A stretch of DNA of 64,000 bases from Cupriavidus respiraculi (GTDB lineage: Bacteria; Pseudomonadota; Gammaproteobacteria; Burkholderiales; Burkholderiaceae): contig NZ_CAJZAH010000010.1 of the NCBI RefSeq assembly GCF_914271545.1, forward strand, positions 62,001 to 126,000, given 5' to 3'. The notes beneath the pieces were generated by a model. The model saw only the letters and a list, made by a program, of their open reading frames with translations. It was not told where the DNA came from and did not search any database. Of this stretch, positions 1 to 7,111 are shown piece by piece. Position 1 is the first letter of the stretch; every line of letters begins with the position of its first letter. The translations under genes and the position numbers were made by a program.

Positions 1-501
1 GGCGGCGATATCTACCGAGCCGGTGGCCAACTCGACGCGCTCCTGTGCAATCAGGACAGCAAAGAACGACGCGATGACCGTGGCGCGGAGGTCCGCGCGC
101 AGACTACCGAGGTCCGCCTGCGCGACATCGCGGCCACGCTCCGCCGCTGCGATACGCGCCGAGCGCTTGCCGCCCAGTTCGATCGGAATATTGACCTGCC
201 CGGTCGTATTGCGAGTCGCGCTTCGCGTGTCCTCGACGAGCGCCGCGATTTCCGGGTTGGGGATCGTGCGCGCCTGCATGATGGCGCCTTCGGTTGCCTC
301 AACCTCCTTGCCGGCCGCAGACAAGGTGAAGTTGCTTGCCGCCGCCAGCGCCAGCGCATCGTCCAGCCTCAGGGGCGCGGACGGCTCGCGCAATCCAAGC
401 GCGGCGGTACTGGACACCGGTTGCGCGTGCGCGGCAACGGAGTAGGGAATGAGCACTGCGGCCGCCAACCAGAGCGGCAGAACCCAAAGCAGACAACTCA
501 T
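1..501 (-). CDS. CzcC/CnrC-type outer-membrane efflux protein (3' end cut by the window)
   Basis: This is the N-terminal 167 residues of a TolC-superfamily outer-membrane factor, which would form the outer channel of an RND heavy-metal efflux pump (CzcCBA/CnrCBA/NccCBA type). The frame is open from an ATG at 501 to the left edge with no stop. Residues 1-27 are a clear signal peptide (hydrophobic LLWVLPLWLAAAVLIP, then AHAQ before the cleavage site). After it comes LRLDDALALAAASNF, the first helix typical of OEP-domain proteins, then IPNPEIAALVEDTR and VNIPIELGGKRSARIAAAE, both close to the CzcC/CnrC pattern. The weak GGAG-like site upstream leaves the start slightly uncertain. Membrane-fusion and RND pump genes should lie to the left, outside the window. 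The substrate (Co, Zn, Cd, Ni) cannot be told from this part. Confidence 0.85.
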   Translation of the reverse strand, partial: MSCLLWVLPLWLAAAVLIPYSVAAHAQPVSSTAALGLREPSAPLRLDDALALAAASNFTLSAAGKEVEATEGAIMQARTIPNPEIAALVEDTRSATRNTTGQVNIPIELGGKRSARIAAAERGRDVAQADLGSLRADLRATVIASFFAVLIAQERVELATGSVDIAA

Positions 502-683
502 AGCGGCTCCGCATGGCCTTTGGCCCTTGCCATTCGGCCGAGCGCAAAGAGCTCGCTCGTGCGTTAGAACGGGTCGACTTGGCTGAAGCTATGACCTCGG
601 TGATTGCAGGTCCGTTTCAAATCTGATGCCCACGGCGCCATGCCGACCGAGGAGTGGCCAAATGGGAAGCGATGACCTTACCT

Positions 684-926
684 CTACCGCGGACCGGGGA
701 AACTCTTTACGAACTTGATCGTGAAGTCAGGGAAGCTCTCTACCAGCTTGATCTTGAAGTCTGGAAAGTTGTTGACGATTTTCCACTTGCCCGGCCTATT
801 CGGAAAGCTGCTCACCTCTTGAACGTGAAGATCTGCGAAGCTTTCAACCACCTTCACCTTGTAGTCGGGGAAGTGCTCAACATACTTGATCTTCCCGAAG
901 ATCTTGCTTACGTCCACCTTTGCCAT
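684..926 (-). CDS. 7(1) septoil knot domain protein (small repeat protein)
   Basis: An 80-residue protein almost wholly built from short repeats of the form K-V/I-V-x-x-F-P-D-x-K (for example IKYVEHFPDYKVKVVESF, WKIVNNFPDFKIKLVESF and FTIKFVKSFPG). Such repeats match my memory of the small septoil-knot domain family found in proteobacteria. Its cellular role is unknown to me. The start is supported by a GGAG ribosome-binding site 7 bases upstream of the ATG at 926. The opposite strand is also open here, but its product is a mirror of the repeats and has no ribosome-binding site. The gene stands alone between the efflux gene and the UDG-like gene. Confidence 0.8.
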   Translation of the reverse strand: MAKVDVSKIFGKIKYVEHFPDYKVKVVESFADLHVQEVSSFPNRPGKWKIVNNFPDFKIKLVESFPDFTIKFVKSFPGPR

Positions 927-1081
927 GGTTGTCTCCTATGTGTAGCGGTAATGGTACTACTGACTTTTGCACGGGTCTAAGCCATTAGGACCTGCGTCAA
1001 TTTCCCTGTTAGAGCGAATTGCCTCGCCGTGGCCCCATGTCAATTTCAGATTCAAATCGTTGAACGGCGTTTTCCGGGCCG

Positions 1082-1684
1082 CTAAACTCTGGTGCTTCCC
1101 GCCCCGGTACCGATTGCCGTCCGGACATCGAGGGCAAGGCGACTAGCTAGTTCGTGGCTCCATCCGCGCGAGAAGTGTTTGGCCTCGATGAGAGTCATCG
1201 GCAACGTTTTCCGCCGGAGGTGGCGGATCGCGTCGTCACCGTGGACAACAAGAACCCTTGGCTTGATCCGTTCAAGGAGAAAATCGAACGGGGCGGTGAT
1301 CCGGCGCTCTAGCTCAAGGTCGGCGATCTCTTCGGTGGCCGCAGAGTAGATATTCGTTTCGAGACATTTGATGGGAGCCAGCGCGGGGAGCATCCACTCG
1401 ATGACTCTGCGGGTGTTACTGACGGCGTTTCGGCGCGTTCTTCCTGGCTTCAATGGATGCGCCGCGCGCTCTGCCTTGTATGCCTCAAACCACCTTTCCT
1501 TGTTAAAACCTGTCGTTGAGTCCCAGAATTCCCAGAAATCAGCTTTCATGGGACTGGCCGGATTCAGGCCGACAATGAAAACCTCGCATTCCAACGGCGA
1601 TCCTCTGCACACGAACGGTCGGAGGTCCGAAGGCCGACCTATCAACGAGCCCAGATCCTGCGCGAAACCCTCCAAGTTATTCAT
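1082..1684 (-). CDS. Conserved hypothetical protein with uracil-DNA-glycosylase-like fold motifs
   Basis: A 200-residue soluble protein. The stretch CEVFIVGLNPASPMKADFW (residues 33-51) resembles motif 1 of the uracil-DNA glycosylase superfamily (VGxNPS type). LETNIYSAAT and RVLVVHGDDAIRHL resemble the later core strands of that fold. A canonical catalytic Asp or His motif is not obvious, so it may be a divergent or non-catalytic member that recognises modified bases or nucleotides. The start has a good site (GGAAAGGA about 7 bases upstream). A second UDG-like protein lies at 4858-5541, which makes a shared accessory function plausible. The family assignment comes from motif reading only. Confidence 0.55.
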   Translation of the reverse strand: MNNLEGFAQDLGSLIGRPSDLRPFVCRGSPLECEVFIVGLNPASPMKADFWEFWDSTTGFNKERWFEAYKAERAAHPLKPGRTRRNAVSNTRRVIEWMLPALAPIKCLETNIYSAATEEIADLELERRITAPFDFLLERIKPRVLVVHGDDAIRHLRRKTLPMTLIEAKHFSRGWSHELASRLALDVRTAIGTGAGSTRV

Positions 1685-2271
1685 GTAACGTCCTTTCCAT
1701 CATTGACGGGCGATTACTGCTCCGGCACCGCGCTTCGTAGCAACCTGTGCGGCTTAGCTGTTGAGATGAACGAGATGTTGGACAACGCGCCCCGACGGGC
1801 GACGTGGCTGCGCAAGATGGTCTGCAGGAGAGGCTGACATCACGCAGCGCCAGGCCGACTACGCGTCGAAGGTCATCACGCCACGTTGTCCTCTCCCGTG
1901 GCAAGAAATCATGCCAACGCAAGTACCGGAAGGAAGCCCCGGCTACCCGCGGCTTGGGAGGCCATCGGTTTTGCGAAGCTCCGGTTTGCCAATCCCTACC
2001 ACCGCTCAAACCGTCCGTCTCGGACGCGCAGTATTCAAGAGGTGCCCCGACGTCGCCCAGCGTCCACGTCGGTTCCAGCACGCGCCAAATAGCAGCGCAG
2101 GCGAGCTCACCGTGTTGGGTTGTGTTGTGTCCAGATCAATTGCAGGAGCGGGCACCAGACCAAGCAAGCTTGGCCAGCTCTGAACGGTCAGGCAGGTGCC
2201 ACCGTGACACGGCTTGCCGTTTCCTATGGCTTCGAAGCGTCACGGAAACAGGCAGCCGATCCAAGATGGCG
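1685..2271. other. 587-bp stretch with no supported gene
   Basis: Several frames are open on both strands (for instance 1804-2280 on + and 1677-2081 on -). None gives a protein with recognisable motifs, a credible ribosome-binding site or a natural composition. No tRNA, inverted repeats of note or insertion-sequence ends were seen. It could be a decayed gene, since the long open frames are typical for decayed high-G+C coding DNA. Confidence 0.4.
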
Positions 2272-3582
2272 TTACAGTAAAGCTGCGTTCTGTACCTGGC
2301 CCTCGCCATCGTAAGTCAAAGCTATTCGAATAGTTCCGTCGGGATGTTGCAGTCGACGGAGGCGCTCTGCCAGCTGCGTCATCATTGAGTCGTAGTGCCG
2401 TTGCTGCGTGGAGGCGTCCGCGAGCAGACGTTCAGATTTCTCAATTACGTCTTCTCTTCTGCGTGTCAATTCGTCGCTCCTGTTCCAGAGCGCCTTCGAC
2501 AGTAGCTGATTGGACTTATCGCGGAGGTTCTGTGCAACGGCGGCCAGCATTGCAACTTGATCCGCCGAACCTACGGCGAGAGCGGCCCCCAAGGTTGCCT
2601 TACCTAACGGATCGATATAGGCCCGACAGAGGTTCAGCAGAGCCATCATCCGCAGCAGCAGGTTCCGCTTTGCGACAAGGTCATACGCGGATTCGGCATG
2701 TGCGAGTAGGGCCGCATACGTATGTTCTGTCCCTCCGAACGTGTCCTGATCTTTTTGCATCGCGATTCGCTTCGCCAATGCATCCGCTTGCCGCTCGAGT
2801 TGTACACCCCATTGCATCGCTTCTCTGGTGATTTCTTCGAGCTGATGACGCTTCTCCGGCGTAATGTCGTCTGGCGACTGCATCGAATTGATCAGAGACG
2901 CAAGGTATTCAAGGTAGAGAACGGTGCCCTGCAGTCTGGCATGGTCCTGGTCGCCCAAGTAGCGCCGGACATCGGAGATTCCTTGCTTGATGTCGCCTAA
3001 GCTGCGGTTGATATGGTCTAGATGCGACTGCGCGACCGCGATACTGAGCAGCTGAAAAGCGCCGGCGGCGATCTGCCTGGCTCGGCCGGCGTCTACAATT
3101 CGGCCATGCCCGGCGATCTTCTTTGAATCAGTCGCCCGGGCCATCAAGCGCGCGCCGCCACCCTTTGCCTTAACGATCTCAAGTGTTCCGTCCGCTAGTC
3201 CCTCCTGGATCTTTGGATCGAACACCAGTTCTACGGTCGTGCTACGCAGGCCTGTGGTCCCTTTGAACAGGTCAGCAGCAAGCTGCTGTGCGCGATGAAG
3301 TCCCACATCGCCAGGACCGCCCAGGAGTTCTGCGCCCTCTGGCATTCCCTGCAGCACCCTGGTCCGCACGAGAGCATGGCCGTCGGCATCTACTAACGAT
3401 AGCTCGCTGCCCAGTGCAGCCGAATTCCCATCGTCCCGGCTCACTGCATTCCGAGAGTTAAACAAATGCGTCGTTGCCGTCGCGGCCGCTTCCCTCATCC
3501 GGCGCTTCGCCGGCGATGCGATGTAAAGCCAAAGCACGACCGCCAGCAACACAAGCACCAGCACAATACAAGCCACCACCAT
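2272..3582 (-). CDS. Membrane-anchored coiled-coil protein of unknown function
   Basis: A 436-residue protein. Residues 2-23 form one strong N-terminal transmembrane segment (VVACIVLVLVLLAVVLWLYI) followed by a positive KRRMRE stretch, so the bulk is probably cytoplasmic. Residues about 60-170 look globular. The rest, from about 175 to 420, is helical with long heptad-like stretches (HLDHINRSLGDIKQGISDVRR; QLEEITREAMQWGVQLERQADALAKRI; ELTRRREDVIEKSERLLADAS). The start is supported by AGGAAAG upstream of the ATG at 3582. No known domain is recognised. The arrangement recalls membrane-tethered accessory proteins seen in mobile elements, but no function can be given. Confidence 0.7.
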   Translation of the reverse strand: MVVACIVLVLVLLAVVLWLYIASPAKRRMREAAATATTHLFNSRNAVSRDDGNSAALGSELSLVDADGHALVRTRVLQGMPEGAELLGGPGDVGLHRAQQLAADLFKGTTGLRSTTVELVFDPKIQEGLADGTLEIVKAKGGGARLMARATDSKKIAGHGRIVDAGRARQIAAGAFQLLSIAVAQSHLDHINRSLGDIKQGISDVRRYLGDQDHARLQGTVLYLEYLASLINSMQSPDDITPEKRHQLEEITREAMQWGVQLERQADALAKRIAMQKDQDTFGGTEHTYAALLAHAESAYDLVAKRNLLLRMMALLNLCRAYIDPLGKATLGAALAVGSADQVAMLAAVAQNLRDKSNQLLSKALWNRSDELTRRREDVIEKSERLLADASTQQRHYDSMMTQLAERLRRLQHPDGTIRIALTYDGEGQVQNAALL

Positions 3583-3664
3583 CTTCGCTTTCCTTTGCAG
3601 TAGAAACGCTCGGCAAACCGGTCACTGGCCGTCTAGCGACGGCTTGAAAATGTTATGCAGTCGT

Positions 3665-4009
3665 TCAACAATGGCACGGCAGGTATTCCCGTGCCTCGTC
3701 CCCGGCGGCAAGTCCGCTCGTAGTCAAAGGCGGTATGCCCAGTGCTTCCCGCTTGGCATCCATCCGCTTGACGTAGTCGGCATTCATTGGATTGCGCCCA
3801 TTTTTCCGCTCTGCAGCCTCAGCGGTACTGTCGTAGACGTGTTCGTGCTCTTCACTGAAGAGCTTCGAACGCAGCCACTCTGTTGCCGCAACCATGATGG
3901 CCCGCTTCGAAAGCTCTACCCGAGCTTCTTCATGGGTCAGGCCGGAGGCGACGAGCTGCTGTAACGCAGCGGCAGCCTTTTCAGCTTCGTGACGTTTAGC
4001 CCGGTTCAT
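3665..4009 (-). CDS. Small hypothetical protein, highly charged and helical
   Basis: 114 residues, predicted mainly helical and rich in Ala, Glu, Lys and Arg (MNRAKRHEAEKAAAALQQL at the N terminus, then GLTHEEARVELSKRAIMVAATEWLRSKL in two pieces). GLTHEEA is a common helix-start pattern in small plasmid proteins. It ends in CHC. It is on the same strand and in the same run as its neighbours (gaps of 39 and 82 bp), which suggests co-transcription. A GGGA stands a few bases before the ATG at 4009. No family is recognised. Confidence 0.55.
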   Translation of the reverse strand: MNRAKRHEAEKAAAALQQLVASGLTHEEARVELSKRAIMVAATEWLRSKLFSEEHEHVYDSTAEAAERKNGRNPMNADYVKRMDAKREALGIPPLTTSGLAAGDEAREYLPCHC

Positions 4010-4048
4010 ATTTTCCCAAGAATGGCGGTTTGCAGACGATGCAGTAGA

Positions 4049-4762
4049 TCAAGCAGTGAACCGATCTGCTTTGCAGCGCCTTGCTTTCAGGCGGATCTTC
4101 CGTGCAACGAGATCAACGCGAAACTCTTCTAGTTGAGACGGATGCTCGTCAAAAGTCAGGCGGCCTGAGTGCTGCTCGACGATGTCGTTAAGCGCAATAA
4201 GAAAGGTGTGCAGATCTACCATTCTCCTCCGTACGAAGGGGCCTGGTTTACCCGAGAGCACGCTTTCTTTTTCGAACGACACCGTTACTTCATACGGACC
4301 ACTCTCTCCGATGGACAAATACTCGGGCAGTAAGGCATCCGCGTTCGCTGGCGGGTCAGCGTCGTCGCGATTAAGGGATTGGCACCACCGCCGGTAGAAC
4401 TCCTGTTGCTCGGCCACCGTTGCGGGTACCACATCGTTTCCATTTTCAAAGATTCCGACCAGATCGGACATGGCCGACTGCTTTCCAAGGCTGAGCCGGT
4501 ACACCTTGAGGCCCTCGCCCATGTCACGCGCCATTCCCGAAGGAAATGCCTTGAGGCTCGCGCCGTAACAAACCGGGATCAGGCCATCTTTCTCGAGCTC
4601 AAGCCGCAGTGAGCATAAAGCCTCGAAATAGTCTGGCCCCGTCGCCGTCAATCGCCGGCCATTCAGTTCACACGTCAGTGCGCAGTCGTCACCCACCCCT
4701 GTCTGAGTGAAGACAGCAGCTTCGTCTCCCCGACCGCCATTCAGTTTTACTATGTGCCTCAT
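4049..4762 (-). CDS. Hypothetical protein of unknown function
   Basis: 237 residues if started at the ATG at 4762 (MRHIVKLNGGRGDEAA). That start is preceded by GGGAGA at a good distance, while the upstream in-frame ATG at 4783 (seven residues longer) lacks a site. The protein is soluble, acidic and has no signal peptide or membrane segment. The first half has alternating strand-like stretches (AVFTQTG; CALTCELNGRRLTATGPDYFEALCSLRLELEKDGL in two pieces). The second half includes PYEVTVSFEKESVL and MVDLHTFLIALNDIVEQH. No motif is recognised. It is part of the leftward run of small accessory genes. Confidence 0.6.
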   Translation of the reverse strand: MRHIVKLNGGRGDEAAVFTQTGVGDDCALTCELNGRRLTATGPDYFEALCSLRLELEKDGLIPVCYGASLKAFPSGMARDMGEGLKVYRLSLGKQSAMSDLVGIFENGNDVVPATVAEQQEFYRRWCQSLNRDDADPPANADALLPEYLSIGESGPYEVTVSFEKESVLSGKPGPFVRRRMVDLHTFLIALNDIVEQHSGRLTFDEHPSQLEEFRVDLVARKIRLKARRCKADRFTA

Positions 4763-4857
4763 GCTTTTTCTCCCACGATGCATTCGCCGCGGCGCGTCGG
4801 ACCATGCGTCAGCCGCCGGAGCCGCGGCAGATTGGATGTATGTCTAACGATTGGGCC

Positions 4858-5541
4858 TCACAGGCCAAGGGGGAGATGATCCCCAACGATCGGTGCCCAA
4901 CGTTTCCAGCTAAAGAATGCGCTCGGGTGTCTGATGAACAAGAGCTTAAGCTGGCGATCCCCCATCGTCAGGCGCGCGACGCGTGGTTGATGGCTGCCAA
5001 TTTTCGGCCCTACCTTTTGGATGGCGCAGGTCATCTGGCGCTGCGCCGCTACATACTTCAGCGCCTGGCGCTTCGGCGATTCCAGGCCGTACACTAGACA
5101 CTGGCCGATATCCAGCAAGTCGCAAAGGTCGAGGAGCTCGGTCCACCCTGTTCGATAGTCTTCATCGGATGGCCGTACATGGCTTGACGCCAGCGGACGT
5201 AACACCAGGTTGTGATACGCCACGGATGACCACAGGCTGTTCTTCTGATCATGGCTGGGTCGCGCGGTGCGGAATATTGCGCGCTCGACGTTGCGAACGT
5301 ACGGTGAGACCCGATCAAATTGCAGCGCGTGATTGGTGTGGGTGATGCGCAGGCCGTCGGGTCGAGCATACCGCTCTTCAAAGACCTTCGACTCCGGTTG
5401 CCAGCGATATACGCTCTCTCCGACGATCATGGTTTTCGTCGTAGACGCCTCGAAGTGGCTGCCTATCCATGGCCACCAAGGCAAAGTCGCTCGGCCTGCA
5501 AACAGGTGGTCGTAAGCCCCGCTGATCGTTTCGATCTTCAT
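4858..5541 (-). CDS. Hypothetical protein with UDG-like core motifs
   Basis: 227 residues. Four elements recall the uracil-DNA-glycosylase fold: KTMIVGESVYRW early (residues 36-47), SSVAYHNLVLRPL in the middle, GQCLVYGLESPKRQAL, and IRHPSAFFSWKRWAPIV near the C terminus, where UDGs carry the HPS loop that enters the DNA minor groove. This is a structural guess, not a confirmed homology. The gene is translationally coupled to the upstream receiver-domain gene: its ATG overlaps that stop in an ATGA, and a GGGGA site precedes it. The two products therefore probably work together. Confidence 0.55.
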   Translation of the reverse strand: MKIETISGAYDHLFAGRATLPWWPWIGSHFEASTTKTMIVGESVYRWQPESKVFEERYARPDGLRITHTNHALQFDRVSPYVRNVERAIFRTARPSHDQKNSLWSSVAYHNLVLRPLASSHVRPSDEDYRTGWTELLDLCDLLDIGQCLVYGLESPKRQALKYVAAQRQMTCAIQKVGPKIGSHQPRVARLTMGDRQLKLLFIRHPSAFFSWKRWAPIVGDHLPLGL

Positions 5542-5849
5542 TTGTTCCCCGTTCCTTTGCCCAGAGCCAGGCGCTCAATGGCCATGACCCCAGCGCGCAT
5601 TCTTTCCGCTGCAGCTGCGTTAGCCGAGTGAACTGTTATTCGCGGCGCCGTAAAGCCCGTCAAGGCAACGGCGCGTTCAATCCATAGGATCACATCGTAT
5701 CCGGTACCACGCTCGTCATTGCCCAGATCGTGGTTCAGGCTGATCTCCTCCACCGCCCCGGTTTCCAGGAGACGGATAGCTTCGTCCGGCCAATATGTTC
5801 GCGTCCAGCCCTCCGGAGTGGGCCTCTCATCGTCGAGAAACTCTTTCAT
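5538..5849 (-). CDS. cREC-type receiver-domain protein (cyclic-phosphate processing receiver family)
   Basis: 103 residues starting at MKEFLDDERPTPEGW. The first strand carries the LDDERP acidic pair typical of stand-alone receiver-like domains proposed to process cyclic phosphates (cREC). EISLNHDLGNDERGTGYDV follows with the phospho-acceptor-like Asp in NHDLG, and the last strand reads RITVHSANAAAAERM. A start at 5957 would add 36 residues without similarity, whereas the ATG at 5849 has GGAG upstream. It overlaps the next gene by 4 bp (ATGA). cREC domains are reported mainly in RNA-repair and conflict contexts, so the coupled UDG-like gene may share such a role. That part is inference. Confidence 0.72.
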   Translation of the reverse strand: MKEFLDDERPTPEGWTRTYWPDEAIRLLETGAVEEISLNHDLGNDERGTGYDVILWIERAVALTGFTAPRITVHSANAAAAERMRAGVMAIERLALGKGTGNK

Positions 5850-6038
5850 GCTTGCCGCTCCATGGTCACCCGCGTCGATGCCATATCGGGCTTCCGCGTC
5901 AAATCCGTCGGCCCTAAGTACCTGGCAACGCAAACGGCTTGGACCGAGAAGTTGCATATTGCTGAAGCCGCTCCGTGACGCAGCGCTCGCTGGCCTGCGT
6001 CAGGCCTGAATCCTCTATTCCTGCGATGCCACCACTTA

Positions 6039-6452
6039 TCAAAACCTGTCTGCCCACTTGTCCCAGAATCCTGGCTCGTCGTGGTGGGCGTTACCCATCG
6101 CTATATCGAGCGGTAATATCAGGAAACGCATGCCGCCAAACCGGAGCTGCCCATTCGGGTGCTCAAGGTATGACTGCAGCGCGAGGTAGCGGGGATCCTG
6201 ACAATCGTAGGGTGTGTCCACATAGATCGAACCTCGGTATGACGCGAACCCGCTCTCGCTAGCTATCTCCCCGCAGGGCAACCATTGGTAACCCTCCCGG
6301 TCAAGCCACTGGACGACAGCGGCTCGACTTTCGTTGTGCTGCCAGTGCACCGCTACCCGACTTCCGTCGGGTTGCTCAAAGAAGACCAGATACAGCACAT
6401 CGCGACCCTTGCGGCGGGCTATAGCGTCGATATGATCGATGGCTTGGGGCAT
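6039..6452 (-). CDS. Hypothetical protein
   Basis: 137 residues if begun at the ATG at 6452 (MPQAIDHIDAIARRKGRDVL), which has AGGA 7 bases upstream. The in-frame ATG at 6518 would add 22 residues without a clear site. The sequence alternates strands and helices (VLYLVFFEQPDGSRVAVHW; QWLPCGEIASESGFASY; GSIYVDTPYDCQDPRYL) and ends with DEPGFWDKWADRF. It lacks a signal peptide and membrane segments. No family is recognised. It is the first gene of the leftward run and lies 190 bp upstream of the receiver gene. Confidence 0.5.
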   Translation of the reverse strand: MPQAIDHIDAIARRKGRDVLYLVFFEQPDGSRVAVHWQHNESRAAVVQWLDREGYQWLPCGEIASESGFASYRGSIYVDTPYDCQDPRYLALQSYLEHPNGQLRFGGMRFLILPLDIAMGNAHHDEPGFWDKWADRF

Positions 6453-6604
6453 GGGAAGGTCCTCTGGACTGACAACGGCCTGAACGACTTGTCGCGACAA
6501 CCGCGCGCCGTGCGTCACGGGGAACGACGTATGCCTTGCCGCAATCCCCGGCGGCCCGGTACGCCGCTGAACCGCCGCTGCTGCGGGAGCAATGACCCCA
6601 TTCT

Positions 6605-6643
6605 CCTACCTCGACCGGTCACAGGGTGTCCGGTCGAGGTAGG
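6605..6643. repeat. Perfect 14-bp inverted repeat with 11-bp spacer
   Basis: Arms CCTACCTCGACCGG (6605-6618) and CCGGTCGAGGTAGG (6630-6643) are perfect complements. There is no T-run after it on either strand, and it lies between divergent genes. It could be a regulator site, a factor-independent stop for antisense reading, or a recombination relic. Confidence 0.75.
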
Positions 6644-6986
6644 GCCCCTGGCCAGCGCCAAAGCCGGTCGCGCACATCCCGCCAGAACGATCCAGGGTTC
6701 CTCCAGACCCATGCTGCGGCGACCCCACAACGATCTATCGGAAGCCTGGCGAGTTTTCTTTATCCATTGCCCTGCAGTCTTCGGGCGGCTAAGCAACCAT
6801 AGAGACCGAGACGGCCTCGAGCCGACGGCCGGGCGGTTTGCCAGCGCGCATCGCGCCATGCGTTGGCCTTGCGCCGCGTCCTCGCCCGGTATCGCATCCA
6901 TCCCACTGCCCGTCGACAGACGTCCGTCCCTCCTACCGGCCGGAGTCGACTGAATTCCGTCGGTGGCCGGGGAACATGCGGGCGGA

Positions 6987-7005
6987 CCGGACAACAATTG
7001 TCCGG
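6987..7005. promoter_or_regulatory. Operator-like inverted repeat upstream of the AddAB-like pair
   Basis: CCGGACAA-CAA-TTGTCCGG is a perfect 8-bp inverted repeat with a 3-bp centre, about 105 bp upstream of the first nuclease gene. The size and symmetry fit a site for a dimeric repressor. No regulator gene is adjacent, so the binding protein is unknown. Confidence 0.5.
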
Positions 7006-7111
7006 TGACGGTGGCACTATTGCCGGGTTTTAGTTCGCACAGTCCACCAGAAGTCGAAGGCTGTGTTGCCGGCAGCGCCACAGCGGCATCGCCTGATGTT
7101 CTCCAGCACCA

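Larger units (their letters stand above)
6453..7111. other. Divergent intergenic region (about 660 bp) with two inverted repeats
   Basis: It separates the leftward accessory run from the rightward AddAB-like pair, so it should hold both promoters. Long frames are open on both strands, but the products are low-complexity Arg/Pro-rich translations without motifs. The two inverted repeats at 6605-6643 and 6987-7005 are the only clear structure. Confidence 0.5.

Noticed and set aside
1677-2280. Possible genes or transposase remnant in the gap after the UDG-like gene
   Set aside because: Translations in all frames lacked a DDE pattern or any recognisable motif, and no terminal repeats were seen.
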